NCBI RefSeq assembly: GCF_905147365.1 | Contig: NC_056410.1 | Span: 7,043,501-7,107,500 of the forward strand | Direction: 5' to 3' | DNA: 64,000 bases | Source of the DNA: Aricia agestis | Lineage: Eukaryota; Arthropoda; Insecta; Lepidoptera; Lycaenidae | Shown: positions 11,590 to 23,440 of the stretch, in pieces | How positions within the stretch are numbered: the first letter of the stretch is position 1 | How the letters are laid out: each line of letters opens with the position of its first letter | Notes under the pieces: model-generated | The model's input: the letters and a program-made list of their open reading frames with translations, nothing else | What the model was told of the DNA's origin: nothing | Databases searched by the model: none | Translations under genes and position numbers: made by a program

Positions 11590-12833
11590 ACACACTTTTT
11601 AGATCGTAAAATCGTAATTTTACAAATTGATGAAATATCAAGTTAAAACTTAGATTTAAACATTCAAAAGTGATAAAAGGACTTGGCCAACCAAATTCGG
11701 CTTCATCAAATTAATTAAAATAGTGATGTATTGAATACTGATTCATTAGCAGTTCATTATTAAAACAAACAATAAGCATTCATTAATAATGTTAATGAGA
11801 GAACTGGTATGCTCGCCGTGTCACTAACCGACACAGGTGAAGGTCGATAGATTTATTGCACATTTTTATCTCAGGGAGCTAATTACATAGAAAATTTGGG
11901 TTCGGGATTTTTGAGTATGATAATATTATATTAGATATAACTTATTATAGGTTAGGTTAGGTTAGGTATCTTTGGCTTCGGCTTTTTACCTTTTAAAATA
12001 CAACAGTAATAATGTAAGCATTATCATGTTCATATTATAAAAGTAGGCTAAAAATAATATTTAATATTATGACAATTATCGGATATATCTACAGATATAT
12101 TCTACTCTCTACTCTCTAATTGTGACAAAAATAAATAAAAGTCAAGTAAGCTTTTACGTACATAATATTCTATCTTTAGAACTCTAGTGTTACTTTACTT
12201 TAGCTAACCGTTGGCAGACTAATTTCCTTTCAAACCTAGATTTCATAACCAGAAAGGACAGTTTATAGCGTTTGAATAGTGATTACTACATCATTGTAAG
12301 TATTATCATAAAAGTTCAAATATAATATCTAAAGAGTATCCGCTGAGATTTGAAAAAATAATAATATAATAATAATATCTATGGACGCTTCACACCACGT
12401 CAGTCTAACCCCGTGCTAAGTACCTGAAGGACTTGTGTTACGGGTACCAGACAACGGATTTATATTTAATACTTTTTATACTTTACAGTATACATAATAT
12501 ATTTAAGATTTTTATTATATGATACACATATTTAATACACATCCATGATCCAGGAACTGAAATATTATGTAAGAGGTCGTCAAAATATGTTGTGTGGTCT
12601 TGAAATGTTGAGTTAAAAGAGCTTTTTGCTTTATATAAGTAGTAAAAAAGATTTGGGTGGACAAAACTACCTGCTACTGTAATATTATTGTTTAATTTAG
12701 CTGGCAGTTACTTTACTAGATCTAACTTTTTTAATTAAAGAAATGGTGAGCCAAAGTAAACGTATTACGCAATAATGCAAGCTGCTACTGTAGTAATTAA
12801 TAATTGAAGACATGAGTGGATGAAGCGGATAAC
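11590..12833. other. Gene-free AT-rich stretch with a tiny TTAGG tract
   Basis: No gene recognised. Three and a half copies of GGTTA/TTAGG, the insect telomere unit, occur at 11950-11967; this is too short to call an interstitial telomere. Confidence 0.4.
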
Positions 12834-13149
12834 AATTGGGATTTTGAAAAAAAAAAGTATTGATTTTTTTTATGTATTTTAAAACTTTATTATTAATTAT
12901 ATTGATTTTTAATGCAAAAAACTTGAAAAAAAATTTTTTTTAATTAATTATAAACAATTAAAAATTGATAAAATTCAAATAAAAATCACGTGACTGTAAA
13001 CGCGCCATGATTGGTCGCCATACTTGTGACGTCATAATGTTAAAGCAATTTCATGATAGTACAGTTTTTATGGCTATTATCTTTGACTTGATAAAAATAT
13101 CTCAAATTTATTAGTGAAAAACGATTTGAAAAGTTTATTTCGACTAACT

Positions 13150-13564
13150 ATGTGTGATAAAGGATTTATAAAAGCAAAATCGGATAATATTCCTGATGTT
13201 GATATATTTATGATCACAAAGTTTTTAAAAAATGACGTTCGGTTTAATTCTGCTGAAGTTCGAGGTGCTAAGGCATCAAGGTAAGTCTGTTAAAAAATAC
13301 TATTCTAAATGAAAATAAGTATTTATTCTCTATTAAATATAATTAATAATTATTTCATTAATTGTAGAGCATCACGTGAGAGTTACGGTGATAAAGCTAT
13401 AGGTTATGTTCAACTTAATCGTAAGAATGGTATTTGTGTTTTAAAAGGACGTGTGTGTCCAGAACACCGAGTTCGGAGTAAAGCTTACTCAGTTACTCTA
13501 ACTATCAATGAAAAATTAAGAAAAGTTCATGATGTTCAGTGTCATGATTGCGCAGCTTCAGCAG
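13150..13564 (+). pseudogene. Transposon ORF with SWIM-like cysteines, N-terminal exons only
   Basis: Exons are 13150-13280 and 13368-13564 (GTAAGT donor, AG acceptor, phase 2), with a third exon implied by GCAG|GTAATT at 13565. The ~109 visible residues contain CVLKGRVCPEHRVRSKAYSV, a typical VTLTINEKLRKV strand pair and VQCHDCAASAG. The last is the first half of a SWIM-like C-x-C...C-x-H zinc site as found in YqaJ-nuclease transposon proteins. The remainder is missing. I infer a transposon accessory protein; no activity is expected. Confidence 0.65.
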
Positions 13565-13673
13565 GTAATTAATACTCTAATTAAACTTAAAAAATTAATT
13601 ACTGAACTATACTTATTTGATTTATACACTTAGATAAATAATAATTAATAACAATATTATTATGAATACTTAC

Positions 13674-13862
13674 ATCGAAATGATCTTCACAACAAAAAAA
13701 AATTGATTTTGTTTTTGAATAATCTCGGTGCACTGCTTGAAACCATTTCTTTCGACCTTTTTCGTCTTGTGGAACATTTAAAAACATTTTTTCAGGAGTT
13801 GTTTTTGTAATATTTGTACATAATGGTACAAAACAAGAGCGATAACTTTTGAGTTTTGACAT
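13674..13862 (-). pseudogene. THAP-domain transposase N-terminal exon
   Basis: The - strand exon starts with ATG at 13862 and ends at a GTAAGT donor at 13673. Its 63 residues form most of a THAP C2CH zinc finger: C10, C15, a KKWFQAVH helix, then CCEDHF at the end. THAP domains bind DNA in P-, Kolobok- and related transposases. No downstream transposase exons remain in the element. Confidence 0.75.
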
Positions 13863-14372
13863 TTTTGATTATTTAACAATGCCAACAGAATTTACTAGAT
13901 AAAAACTCAAAACACTGTACTAATTATTATATCTCTGTATGCTACAATGAGCAAAAACTAACATTGTGACGTCACACGCGCTCGGATTTATTCGGGAGCT
14001 GTCGGCGGATCTTCGGTACTGAATTTAAAATTTAATTTTTATTTTGAAATAACTTTTTAATTATTGCAAAAAAAAAATAGTTTTGTCATAAAACTTATAT
14101 ATGATCTTTCCATTTATCACAAAAAAATAATAATTCAAAAACCCAATTTAAAAACTGTGTATTTTGTATAAATGGAGGCTTTAGGACTAGAAAACTTATA
14201 TATATTAGTCAGATGATGAAGTAATTAGGTTAGAAGGTTTGTTCAGAAGGGCTAGAATGCGTAATTGCTCTTAAAAATGTTAGTTACCCCCTTCATTCAC
14301 TCATGTCCTCAAGTAACAATTTTGACTAAACAAATATAATTGCTCAGATCAGTGCGATAGTCCGGCCAGTAG

Positions 14373-14793
14373 CCCTAGCACGGCCACCAGTAGAAATGCG
14401 AAAGTATAGACAAACTGTGGACGTAAACTTAAGGTGTCGTTCCGATCTTTACCGCGGCCAATCGCGACCGACAAAAATTCAATTAAGAGGGCGACTAACC
14501 CCAAAAATCAAACATCGTCCATCTCTCTTCACACTCACGCCCGTCTTTCATATGCCAGGTGAAAAAGAACGACGCAGATTCATCGCCAAATTAGTTTTTT
14601 CTCAATAACTCGATAATTAATATGCAACATTTTAAAAATCCGCTAGGTCGGTCTTTCAATGATAGAATTTTATACAATGTGTTAAAGTATTAACTTAGTT
14701 CAACGCAATGCAAAAGTGGCATTTTAATTGAATTTTTTAAGTTTATCTCCACAGTTTGTCCATACTTTCGCATTTCTACTGGTGGCCGTGCTA
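14373..14793. mobile_element. MITE carrying a second inserted MITE
   Basis: Outer inverted ends share CTAGCACGGCCACCAGTAG, AAATGCGAAAGTAT and GACAAACTGTGGA over about 60 bp. A partial GGGCGACTAACC element (14483-14706), also seen at 7591-8046, sits inside it, so the outer element is the older one. Confidence 0.75.
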
Positions 14794-14799
14794 GCCCGG

Positions 14800-16067
14800 C
14801 AGGTGTGAATTATCACTTTCTTCTGTGTTCAGTGTTCATTCTGCGCTTCAAGTTCACTTTCGTTGACCACTTTTGCTCTTTAACAACCTGATTATACGGT
14901 ATTTTCCCGGGTTTACGCGATTTAAGTCTTTCTAACAATAGGCTTAAAGGCGAAAATAAGAATCTATGCCTTGTAAACAGAAGTGTAATATGAACATTAA
15001 TTTCAAAAGATATAATGTATTCCACGAAGAAATATTAAAGGAACCTCTTTTCGATGAAATTCTATGGAAATAGGAGAACATTTTATTTGTGGTTGTTGCT
15101 ACATTACTATGAAAAGTCTATCGCCTTATACATTTTATAAATTACATGGAACGTAATTTATTATTTTTTAGGTCAAGACCCATTCTTAAAAACGGCGAAC
15201 AAACCCAATTAGGTGTCCCAATTCAAATAAAAATGTTCATAAAAATATAATACAGCCAAACATTCTAGAACCTCCTCCTTTTTTAGAAGTTGGATAAGAA
15301 TTTAAATCTCCGAGCGCTATCAGCATTCGTGCTGTAAAAGTAAAGAATGCCATCTGTGTTTTGTATGTAGAGTTATAGTTCTGTCCACTCTACACGTGTT
15401 TGAATAAGTGAAAGGTTTTTTTGTACGTGACCATACATCGTAGTTCATACTTACGCCGCAATCATTTGGCAGCACTGTCGCTACTATAAATTCACTTACC
15501 TGAAACAAAATAAAAACGTTATAATCATTGAGCAAAAAATTTTGTTTTGAAAATATTTCTTTTTTAACCTAAACAACAATATTTTGCTAATTACTATTCA
15601 ACTTAAATATATTTCTAATGCAATAAACTTATAAATAATAATATTATGTAAATACTAAATACTAGAAAGTTTTCATGTCATATTGTAGCTTTTTCGGCTC
15701 GTAGCCAAAACTCGTAGCGCGTAGCACTCTCGTAGCAGCGTCAAAAGCGCAATGTATCAACTGCTAATTGCTATATCTTATATCTTTAAACGAGCAATTC
15801 TTGTATATATAATTGGAATCTCGGAATCGGCTCCAACGATTTTCATGAAATTTAGTATATAGGGGGTTTCGGGGGCGATAAATCGATCTAGCTAGGAATC
15901 ATTTTTAGAGCGAGCGAGCAAAGCTCGGTCAAATAGCTAGTTTAGTCATTATTTAAAACTGAATATATATTAACATATTATTATGGCTTATATTACGCTG
16001 CGCTCTACCAACAGCTGAAATGCATAAACTTAATATTTTTGTTTAACTCTAATAATTTATATTATAA
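14800..16067. other. Gene-free stretch
   Basis: No convincing gene. A 45-nt - strand segment (15455-15500) is bounded by a good acceptor and a GTAAGT donor, but the peptide is not recognisable. Confidence 0.4.
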
Positions 16068-16290
16068 CGAGCTTTTGCCCGCCGCTTCGCTCGCGTTAAG
16101 TAGTATTATTATATACAAACTTTTATCACCTATTTAACCCCTTGGAGGTGGAATTGATCAAAATGCTTTCTTAGCGGATGCCTACGTCATAATATCTACC
16201 TGCATGCCAAATTTCAGCCCGTCATTTCGGTCCAGTGGTTTGAGCTGTGCGTTGATAGTTGAGTTTTATATGTACTTATTATAGATAAAG
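16068..16290 (+). repeat. Dispersed repeat family F, copy 1
   Basis: The blocks GAGCTTTTGCCCG, GCTTCGCTCGCGTTAAG, ACCCCTTGGagGTGGAATTG and GCATGCCAAATTTCAGCCCG recur at 32206-32446, 33477-33706 (inverted) and 34753-34972. This is a common lepidopteran non-coding repeat; class uncertain. Confidence 0.8.
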
Positions 16291-17172
16291 AAGAAGATAA
16301 TATTCGTACGCACTTATTAGTTTTTGTACTCGTGATCACTGATCATACCTTATGCTGTGGTCCTATACACGGACATTTCCTACAGGAATACCAATATCAT
16401 AGGCCAATAGGCAATACTATAATGTTACGAAGTCAAAACTCAGATAGCAATCAATTTTAAGCCTATGGAATTTAAATAGCAAAATGTATGTCTCGTGAAA
16501 CTTAATTCCTAATGTAGGCGTATTGAAATTGAAATGATAATGTTGTATTAGCTACTTTTAAATAGATTTAAAAGATAATATTGTTTTAGCAATGACACTC
16601 GTCCGTCCATCATTTTGCGGTTTATTAAATTTGCTTGAAATAATTGTCCAATTAAATTCGGATTTTATTGTCTGTTATAATCAATAACTAATGGCGAATA
16701 AAACGATACAATGTAATAAATTAGTATGCATTATTAGGGCATGTTGATTGATGTAAGTAATAATATTGTTCCCGCATGCATAAGTTATTAACTCATTACC
16801 TAGTTCCACGCTTTGTTGTTACAATTATTCCAACAATTAGAATGTATATTATGAGCAATTAATTTTATTTGAAAATCGTGTGAAACGCACCTTATTTATT
16901 AGATATTATGTATTACCAAGTGTATTACTTAATTGATTAAATCTATTAGGTATGCCTTTATAAAGATGCATCGCGAAGTAGATCTTGCATACGAGAGAAG
17001 ATCTTTATCGTTAAACCTAAAGTTTTGATATGCTTGATTGCTGGCAGGTGCTCGCGGAATAATCATGTGTGTAATCGAGGCTTAAATCGCATTGATGTTC
17101 AACAAAATAACATTGCCGGTTGCAAATGAAATTATTCTGAGAAACGTGGGTGACATTTATTTTTGGTAGCTC
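16290..17172. other. Gene-free AT-rich stretch
   Basis: No gene or clear repeat recognised. Confidence 0.4.
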
Positions 17173-17358
17173 TAAGGCCGCGTTTCCACTGAGGCGGAGC
17201 GGAGTGGAGAGGAGCTTAGCGGTGCCCGAATTGACCAATCGTGCTATTCCAGCGGAATGACAGCGAAGCGGAGCGAAGATTTCGAGCATGGTGATTGGTC
17301 AATTCGGCACCGCTAAGCTTCTCTCCGCTCCGCTCCGCGTCAGTGAAACACGGCCTAA
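17173..17358. mobile_element. MITE with long GC-rich inverted ends
   Basis: Left end TAAGGCCGCGTTTCCACTGA and right end TCAGTGAAACACGGCCTA are inverted. The arms continue through GGCGGAGCGGA and the GACCAATCxTG / ATTGGTCAATTCGG blocks for about 60 bp. Confidence 0.85.
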
Positions 17359-18709
17359 AGGCTATGTGAGTAACTCTCTATAGCCGAATTTTGTTAGTAA
17401 CGGCGACTGGTTAATTGTCGCGGTCATGGTACGAGTATCACTGCAAAATATAGCCCTAAGCCTAAGTTAATGTTTAGGGTGGTTCACCAATTTTTTCCAT
17501 TTTGATCTAAATTCTAAAAATTTAAATGATCTAAAAATCTAAGGCAAAAACAACTTTCGCCTAGTTATTATGAAAAGTAAATGTGTCATACTTATAAATA
17601 CTAAAAATAAAGAAACTAAATGCGGTCAGTGTGTAATACCTACGTCGAAACCTCGTTTTATAATGCTAATGTGTTCGTCAGATACGATTCACAAACTGTG
17701 GCACAGTATGTGACTATTGAATAACACATCATTATGTTAATAGACTACCAAATATACATATTTACTACAATAATTAATACGATAAATATGAGTATGTTAC
17801 TATAAAATATGTATTTAATTTGAACTCTACATACTCCGATCCTCTGCCGTAAATTTTTACCGCTTTGATTTTAAATGTTAATATTGCCATCATAAAGGTG
17901 GAAAATAGTCCACTACACAATTATTATTAAATACGTCATAATATTAATTTAAAGTTATTTTTCAGTTTTTAAGCAACTGAACTAAACTTGTCTTATGATA
18001 CGATGCCATATTGACATAAATTATTAAAAACCTTGAACGATTTTCTACTAGGCCACGTGTTATCTTGACACGCGTCGTTTTTCATATTTTTAATTAATAT
18101 TTTGATTATGTCGAAGTTATTAAGTAATTTCTGATTAAAAATTTTTGTTCATTATAAAATAAGGTTTTTTTTTTAACTTGAGAAAATTAATTTGGCTGGG
18201 CGATCTAAAGTAAAGAACATATTTATTACGTAAGTATAATAACTTAATTTGGTCGTCACAAAAAATGCATGTCTGACTGTCCTTGCCTGTCTGTTAGTCA
18301 ATATAGCCATAACTGTACTAATTTTGGTGGATATTTGAAAAATCTGAAAACTATGAGATCCGGGAAAAATTACGGTTCTCGCGCGGTACACATCAAAATT
18401 GCGACGAATATCTAGTACTATATAATATAAGTAATACTTAGTAATACGTAATGCTTAGATAATCCATAATTAGGTTAGTATGATATATTATAAGGAAGAT
18501 GTAAGTGGGCTGACTGTGTAATGGGAGCCGGGCAAAAACCGGGGAAACGACACTATATCTGTTACTGTACACTGAGATACTAGAATGTTCGTGAGAGTAC
18601 TTTCCGGGTGAAAAGTGCTTGATTCTGAGGATATTTACTCACATAAATTATTATCGAGTAATTTTTGGAAGGTAGTTTGCGCCTTGGGCCAGACTGAAAA
18701 AGTTGTAAC
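17359..18709. other. Gene-free AT-rich stretch
   Basis: No gene, RNA or repeat family recognised. Confidence 0.4.
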
Positions 18710-18955
18710 GACACTTTTTTATTAGTACCTGCATGGTAGGGGCAGAGGGCGTTGATAGTGGAATAATAATATGTGCGTCACCTAGATGGCGTTTTTTGAG
18801 AATAAACAGCGACACGTTATTAGTATTCCTGGGCGACAGTAGATGGCGTTTTTTTAATATTTTTTTTGAGTGTATACTAATACAGGCTTTTGAACATAAG
18901 AAATAACTTCGTTCCATTCGGGCGTCCCTTGACACCTCTCAAGTATTTTGAAATG
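18710..18955 (+). repeat. Dispersed repeat family E, copy 1
   Basis: Shares GTACCTGCATGGTAGGGGCA, GAGGGCGTTG, AGATGGCGTTTTTT and CATTCGGGcGTCCCTTGACA with 36260-36535. Confidence 0.8.
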
Positions 18956-18959
18956 AAAG

Positions 18960-20644
18960 CACCACATTTTTAGGTGGCTTAAGAAATATTAAACCCGAGT
19001 CAGCACTTATTGTGCCTTGTGAAGAAGAGGTCCCCCTTTCTAGGTAGCGGCGGGGCAAAAATGTATGCCTGGTGATTCTGCTATTTCTTTTTCACTTTGC
19101 CAGTACCCCGGGAGAATTTACGAGAGAGTAGGTTGTTTTTTTTGTGATAATTAAAACTCATAGAAAAGATTAAAAATATGAGTTGCAGTAGATTTAGAAT
19201 TATGTACTTAAAGTTTGTTTTTAAAAACCCAAGAAGTGCAAACAAAAAAGGTTTTGTTATTTAATTTTTTTACAGGAGATATTATGTTAAAGTTAATATT
19301 ATACTTTATAAGTATTGTTTAATTTGAGGCGCTTTAAAGTGTTATCAAATATTTATTTTAGCACATTAAATTTACGAGCTTAAGTAGATCGTTAAACGGC
19401 ATAATGTGATTTATGCAAATACTAGCATTATGTATGCGAGTGTACCGCGTTAACGGAAGAAAGCGCGTGCCTGATCGCGGGCGGCTTATGCAACGGTTAC
19501 TTCATACTGTGTATATCGATTGTTTAACGAATTTAATTGTTTAATTCGTTAATTATATTATTTTAAATTAACAATGGTAATTATTAATTAAATTGGGATT
19601 TGCTCTAGGCTTAAAATAAAAAAAAATATTTTTAACATTATAGTGATCCCGCCCTAGAACAAATTTTTTTGTGATTACTAACAAGCTAATTTTTTGTGAG
19701 TAGCTACATTTTGATAAGACGAACAATATTTTTATTTTCGAAAAATCTCGAAAGTGGTAGCTAACAGAGATTTTCTATCTCTGTTAGCTGTTAGCATTTC
19801 ATACTTTGACTTGATGGTCCTAAAATATGGATTGTTTTATTAATTGTAGGACAAGGTTACTCTTAAATTATATAACTATTAACCTACCAATATACAAAAA
19901 ATCTGCTAGTTAGGGTTCCGTTGTAGGGTACAGTAGTCAACCAAGTTTTGTTGATTGAATAGAGAGAGACTTTTAGTCACGAAAAATGGGTAGAACATGC
20001 TACTTTTTCGATGCGGGCCTGTCCGATCCCAGATATATTATTATAAAAGCACGCGAACACGATGTGCGCCTACCTTTATACTACGGAACCCTACTCCTCT
20101 CGTTATACACGAACTTGACCGGTTCTGGAACAGTAACAGACGAGGGCGAGACAGTGGTTATTACGTCACTCGCTCGCCTTCCTACTGATGTGCATTATAT
20201 TTTCGTAACACTCGTTAGATGTAATCTCGCAAACAAACAGTAGCTAGAGTGATGGAGAGGTAACAGCTCTGAGTTCTGACTTTAATTATTGTGTATGCTC
20301 ATATAAGTTTGTATTATTCTGACAGTTTTGCCTACAAAATCAGACTTTAAGAGCTACATAATTCTTATTGTAAGGCTGATTTTAGTCTCACTTCAATTGC
20401 TCCATCGGCGAAGACCCGAGAGGTATAAATACTTAGAAGCATTTTGAATAACGCGTAGTGGTCTGCGCTGATATTTCATACATTTCGGTGTCGTCGGTCT
20501 GCGTGAAACCATTGATCAAGATGAGAGAGAAGAGTTGCTCGATATTTCGTTCCCACAAAATACCTTAATCGTTAGAATCGTACATTTTTCTATGATATAA
20601 ACTACGCAATGACCTTTCGCGGAACTCAAAGTACCTATACCTAT
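18960..20644. other. No gene; scattered repeat pieces
   Basis: The segment 19680-19800 matches the interior of the MITE at 5774-6032. The remainder, including the GGTTCCG/GGAACCCTA segment at 19910-20110, looks like decayed repeat sequence. No supported coding region. Confidence 0.45.
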
Positions 20645-21132
20645 GTTGAAACAAAAATACTAATATTATAAATGCAAAAGTGTGTATGTCTGTCACGCCG
20701 AAACCGCTGAACCGATTTTGCTGAAATTTGGTATTGGGATACTTTGAGCCCCGGGAAAGGACATAGAATATTGTTTATTCCGGAAAATGAACGCTTCCGC
20801 ACGATAAAAGAATTTTGGCGCAAATTTTATACGTGGGAGAGCCATGCTTCGGCACGAATGGGCCGGCTCGACCGGAGAAATACCACGTTCTCACAAAAAA
20901 CCGGCGTGAAACAACGCTTGCGCTGTGTTTCGCCGAGTGAGTGAGTTTACCGGAGGCCCAATCCCCTACCCTATTCCCTTCCCTTCCATTCCCTACACTC
21001 CCCTATTACCCTATTCCCTCTTAAAAGGCCGGCAACGCACCTGCAGCTCTTCTGATGCTGCGAGTGTTCATGAGCGACGGAAGTTGCTTTCCATCAGGTG
21101 ACCCGTTTGCTCGTTTGCCCCCATATTTCATT
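20645..21132 (+). repeat. Mosaic of Helitron-like repeat and LINE 3' end
   Basis: 20660-20800 has ACTAATATTATAAATGCAAA, AACCGCTGAACCGATTTTGC and CCCGGGAAAGGACATAG, the lepidopteran Helitron-like (Lep1-type) pattern. 20836-21132 carries AGCCATGCTTCGGCACGAAT, a CCCTATTCCCTT-rich stretch and the LINE 3' end (AAAAGGCCGGCAACGCACC, CATCAGGTGACCCGTTTGC). Confidence 0.8.
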
Positions 21133-21556
21133 AAAAAAAATTAAAAAACGAAGAGGTTATACTTTTGGCTGTGGATATCTTTTTTTTTGTCTAAATAATA
21201 TTATCTGTCTTCTACTCGTACCTCTCTTAAGCAGTAAGCCGCGAAACTGGCTAAGTATAATAAAGGTTACACATAATATTCATGCACACTTTCGCATTTA
21301 TGATAAAACAAGGATTATTATACTATCAATTAACAACGACACGAGCATACAAGGGCATCGAAAGTGTATCAAACTAGAGTATTGGGTAACAATTAATTGT
21401 TTTGATTAGTATCACTTTATTGTATTATAATTTATAGCCCATAAATGGATTGAATGTTCGCTGATGAAACACCTTGCGACACACTCTGTGGGAAACTTCT
21501 GGACAGTGGACACTGGCAACACAGTCAAAAACAGTAGTGTAACTCAGGGTTGTTTG

Positions 21557-22224
21557 GAAAATCAAACTAGGGATATATGCGCATAGTGATAGTGGCGATC
21601 GAGACGTTAATTCGGATGACGTCGGATGTTCTGCCATCCGACGTCATCCGAATTAACGTCGTGATCGCCAATTACAACACGCCTAGCCGTTACCGTTAGA
21701 GTTTCGGAACACACTCTTTATAGATGTAACGTGATAGTGACTGCTACTGATGACGGAATGGCTCCAGGCTTTATACGCGCGTATACAACGTTGTTCTGCG
21801 CTCTAAAGTTACTGAATAAAATGTGCGCCCGAATCATATTTGCAGCTTTTTTACATGGGGCAACGCTTTGCGCATCCCCGGCGGATTGGGGAAAATCAAA
21901 CTAGGGATATATGCGCATAGTGATAGTGGCGATCGAGACGTTAATTCGGATGACGTCGGATGTTCTGCCATCCGACGTCATCCGAATTAACGTCGTGATC
22001 GCCAATTACAACACGCCTAGCCGTTACCGTTAGAGTTTCGGAACACACTCTTTATAGATGTAACGTGATAGTGACTGCTACTGATGACGGAATGGCTCCA
22101 GGCTTTATACGCGCGTATACAACGTTGTTCTGCGCTCTAAAGTTACTGAATAAAATGTGCGCCCGAATCATATTTGCAGCTTTTTTACATGGGGAAACGC
22201 TTTGCGCATCCCCGGCGGATTGGG
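21557..22224. repeat. Exact-phase 334-bp tandem duplication with hairpin
   Basis: GAAAATCAAACTAGGGATAT begins each unit at 21557 and 21891, and the two units are almost identical. Each contains a hairpin with 26-bp perfect arms (21603-21628 with 21635-21660, and again 334 bp later). The arms include GGATGACGTCGGATG. Confidence 0.9.
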
Positions 22225-22445
22225 GACATCGGCCGGGGTATGTGGGACTCACCGAGGATCTACCCACCAAAACCCCATGGTGCTCCACTCCTCCCGTAGG
22301 CATAGGCACGATCAACCCATCGCACTCTACCAACGGTTGTCCGCGTCTCGCAGACTCATCAAAACATTCAGGCTTTTCTAGGTCGTTCCGCGGGGTGGCC
22401 TATAAAAGCCCAGACGAGGGATCATATTTGCACCTAGTATGAATA
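22225..22445 (+). repeat. Probable continuation of an unclassified repeat
   Basis: GC-richer sequence (CATCGGCCGGGGTATGTGGG, CCGCGGGGTGGCCTATAAAA) directly follows the duplicated unit. It has open frames on both strands but no recognisable protein. I read it as transposon sequence, not a gene. Confidence 0.4.
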
Positions 22446-22882
22446 ACATGGTCTACTGTTTATTATTTATTATTGTGCTAGTAGCCGAAAGGTACTGTAT
22501 CTGCAGTTAATATGGACATAGTTCATTTTGCTATATATCTTGATCAAACTGATTTGTATCACAATTGTTAATTGTTGTTTTGTATTCTACTGAATTTCAT
22601 AAAGACACAATATTATCTATCCTGTGGCCTTTGACAACAAAATATATTATATTTAAATATTTTATTAAACTTTTAGACATAAATTAGGCCAATGCGAAAA
22701 TAAGCTTGTTATCTCGGCGATAAATTATGTTTTCTTGATTGAAAACTATAATATAGCACCAACAAATAATATATATTTCTTTGATGTCCACAACTCCATA
22801 GTGCCGAAATTCGTTTATCGGAAGCCGTACATTTTTCCGCAGAAAAATTTGAAAAGGTAACAGACAATCGCATTTATAATAT

Positions 22883-23016
22883 TAAGGGCCTGTTTAACCA
22901 CTTCCTGATAAAGCCATCCACCAATTAACATGACAGATCAAGTATGGAGAATCTGTCAAAAAAGTTGTGAATAGCCTATTAGTTACTTTATCAGAAAGTG
23001 GTGAAACAGGCCCTAA
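22883..23016. mobile_element. Short MITE, AGGGCCTGTTT ends
   Basis: TAAGGGCCTGTTTaACCACTT and AAGTGGTGAAACAGGCCCTA are inverted ends about 30 bp long. A related, more diverged element lies at 25269-25412. Confidence 0.85.
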
Positions 23017-23299
23017 GTATAAGGATTTATTATATTCCATAATAAATATACCATGTATTAAACTAAGAATTTGCTAATTATATTGAAATTGGAACCGTTA
23101 TGTAAATAGCTCATATTACTGATACACTGGCGCAGACTGCACTCGATCCAGCGCTTGTGCAAGTCTTAGTTTATTACTACATTAACAAATAAGACCACTT
23201 TCACTACTGCATCTTATTTTACACAAACACAATAATTTGTAGAATAAGGTATACATATTATAATTTTGCACTCGTAGTGATTTCCTATACCCTGTGATA

Positions 23300-23440
23300 A
23301 TAATATTGCCCGCAACTTTGTTGTGCCACAATTTACTCTATCGCGCGAAAACCGTAAATTCTACCGTGACAAATGCCAATCCATGTCCTTTTCTGGGCTT
23401 TGAGTTATCACCATACCAAATTTCTTAAACAATCTCCATC
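23300..23440 (-). repeat. Decayed Helitron-like repeat
   Basis: GCCCGCAACTTTGTTG, ACCGTAAATTcTaCCG and CCATACCAAATTTC are the order seen in the Lep1-type copies at 39345-39557 and 56092-56278, but diverged. Confidence 0.55.

Larger units (their letters stand above)
12834..14148. mobile_element. Deleted two-gene DNA transposon (THAP + SWIM-type ORFs)
   Basis: Ends are AATTGGGaTTTTGAA and its inverted partner TTCAAAAACCCAATT. Both subterminal regions carry TGTGACGTCAyAATGTTA in inverted orientation. Inside, a + strand gene starts at 13150 and a - strand gene starts at 13862; they point at each other and both break off at a splice donor within 110 bp. The arrangement suggests a central deletion. 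A THAP transposase paired with a YqaJ/SWIM-type protein recalls ISL2EU-type elements; that family name is from memory and uncertain. Confidence 0.7.

Noticed and set aside
11950..11967. Interstitial telomeric (TTAGG)n repeat
   Set aside because: Only three and a half units, within chance for AT-rich sequence.
15320..15535. Possible exon on the - strand with good splice signals
   Set aside because: The peptide between the signals (VSEFIVATVLPNDCG) matches nothing I recognise and does not fit the missing Ance-3 segment.
22052..22442. Overlapping open frames on both strands of about 93-125 codons
   Set aside because: They lie in the duplicated repeat and its continuation, with no recognisable domain.
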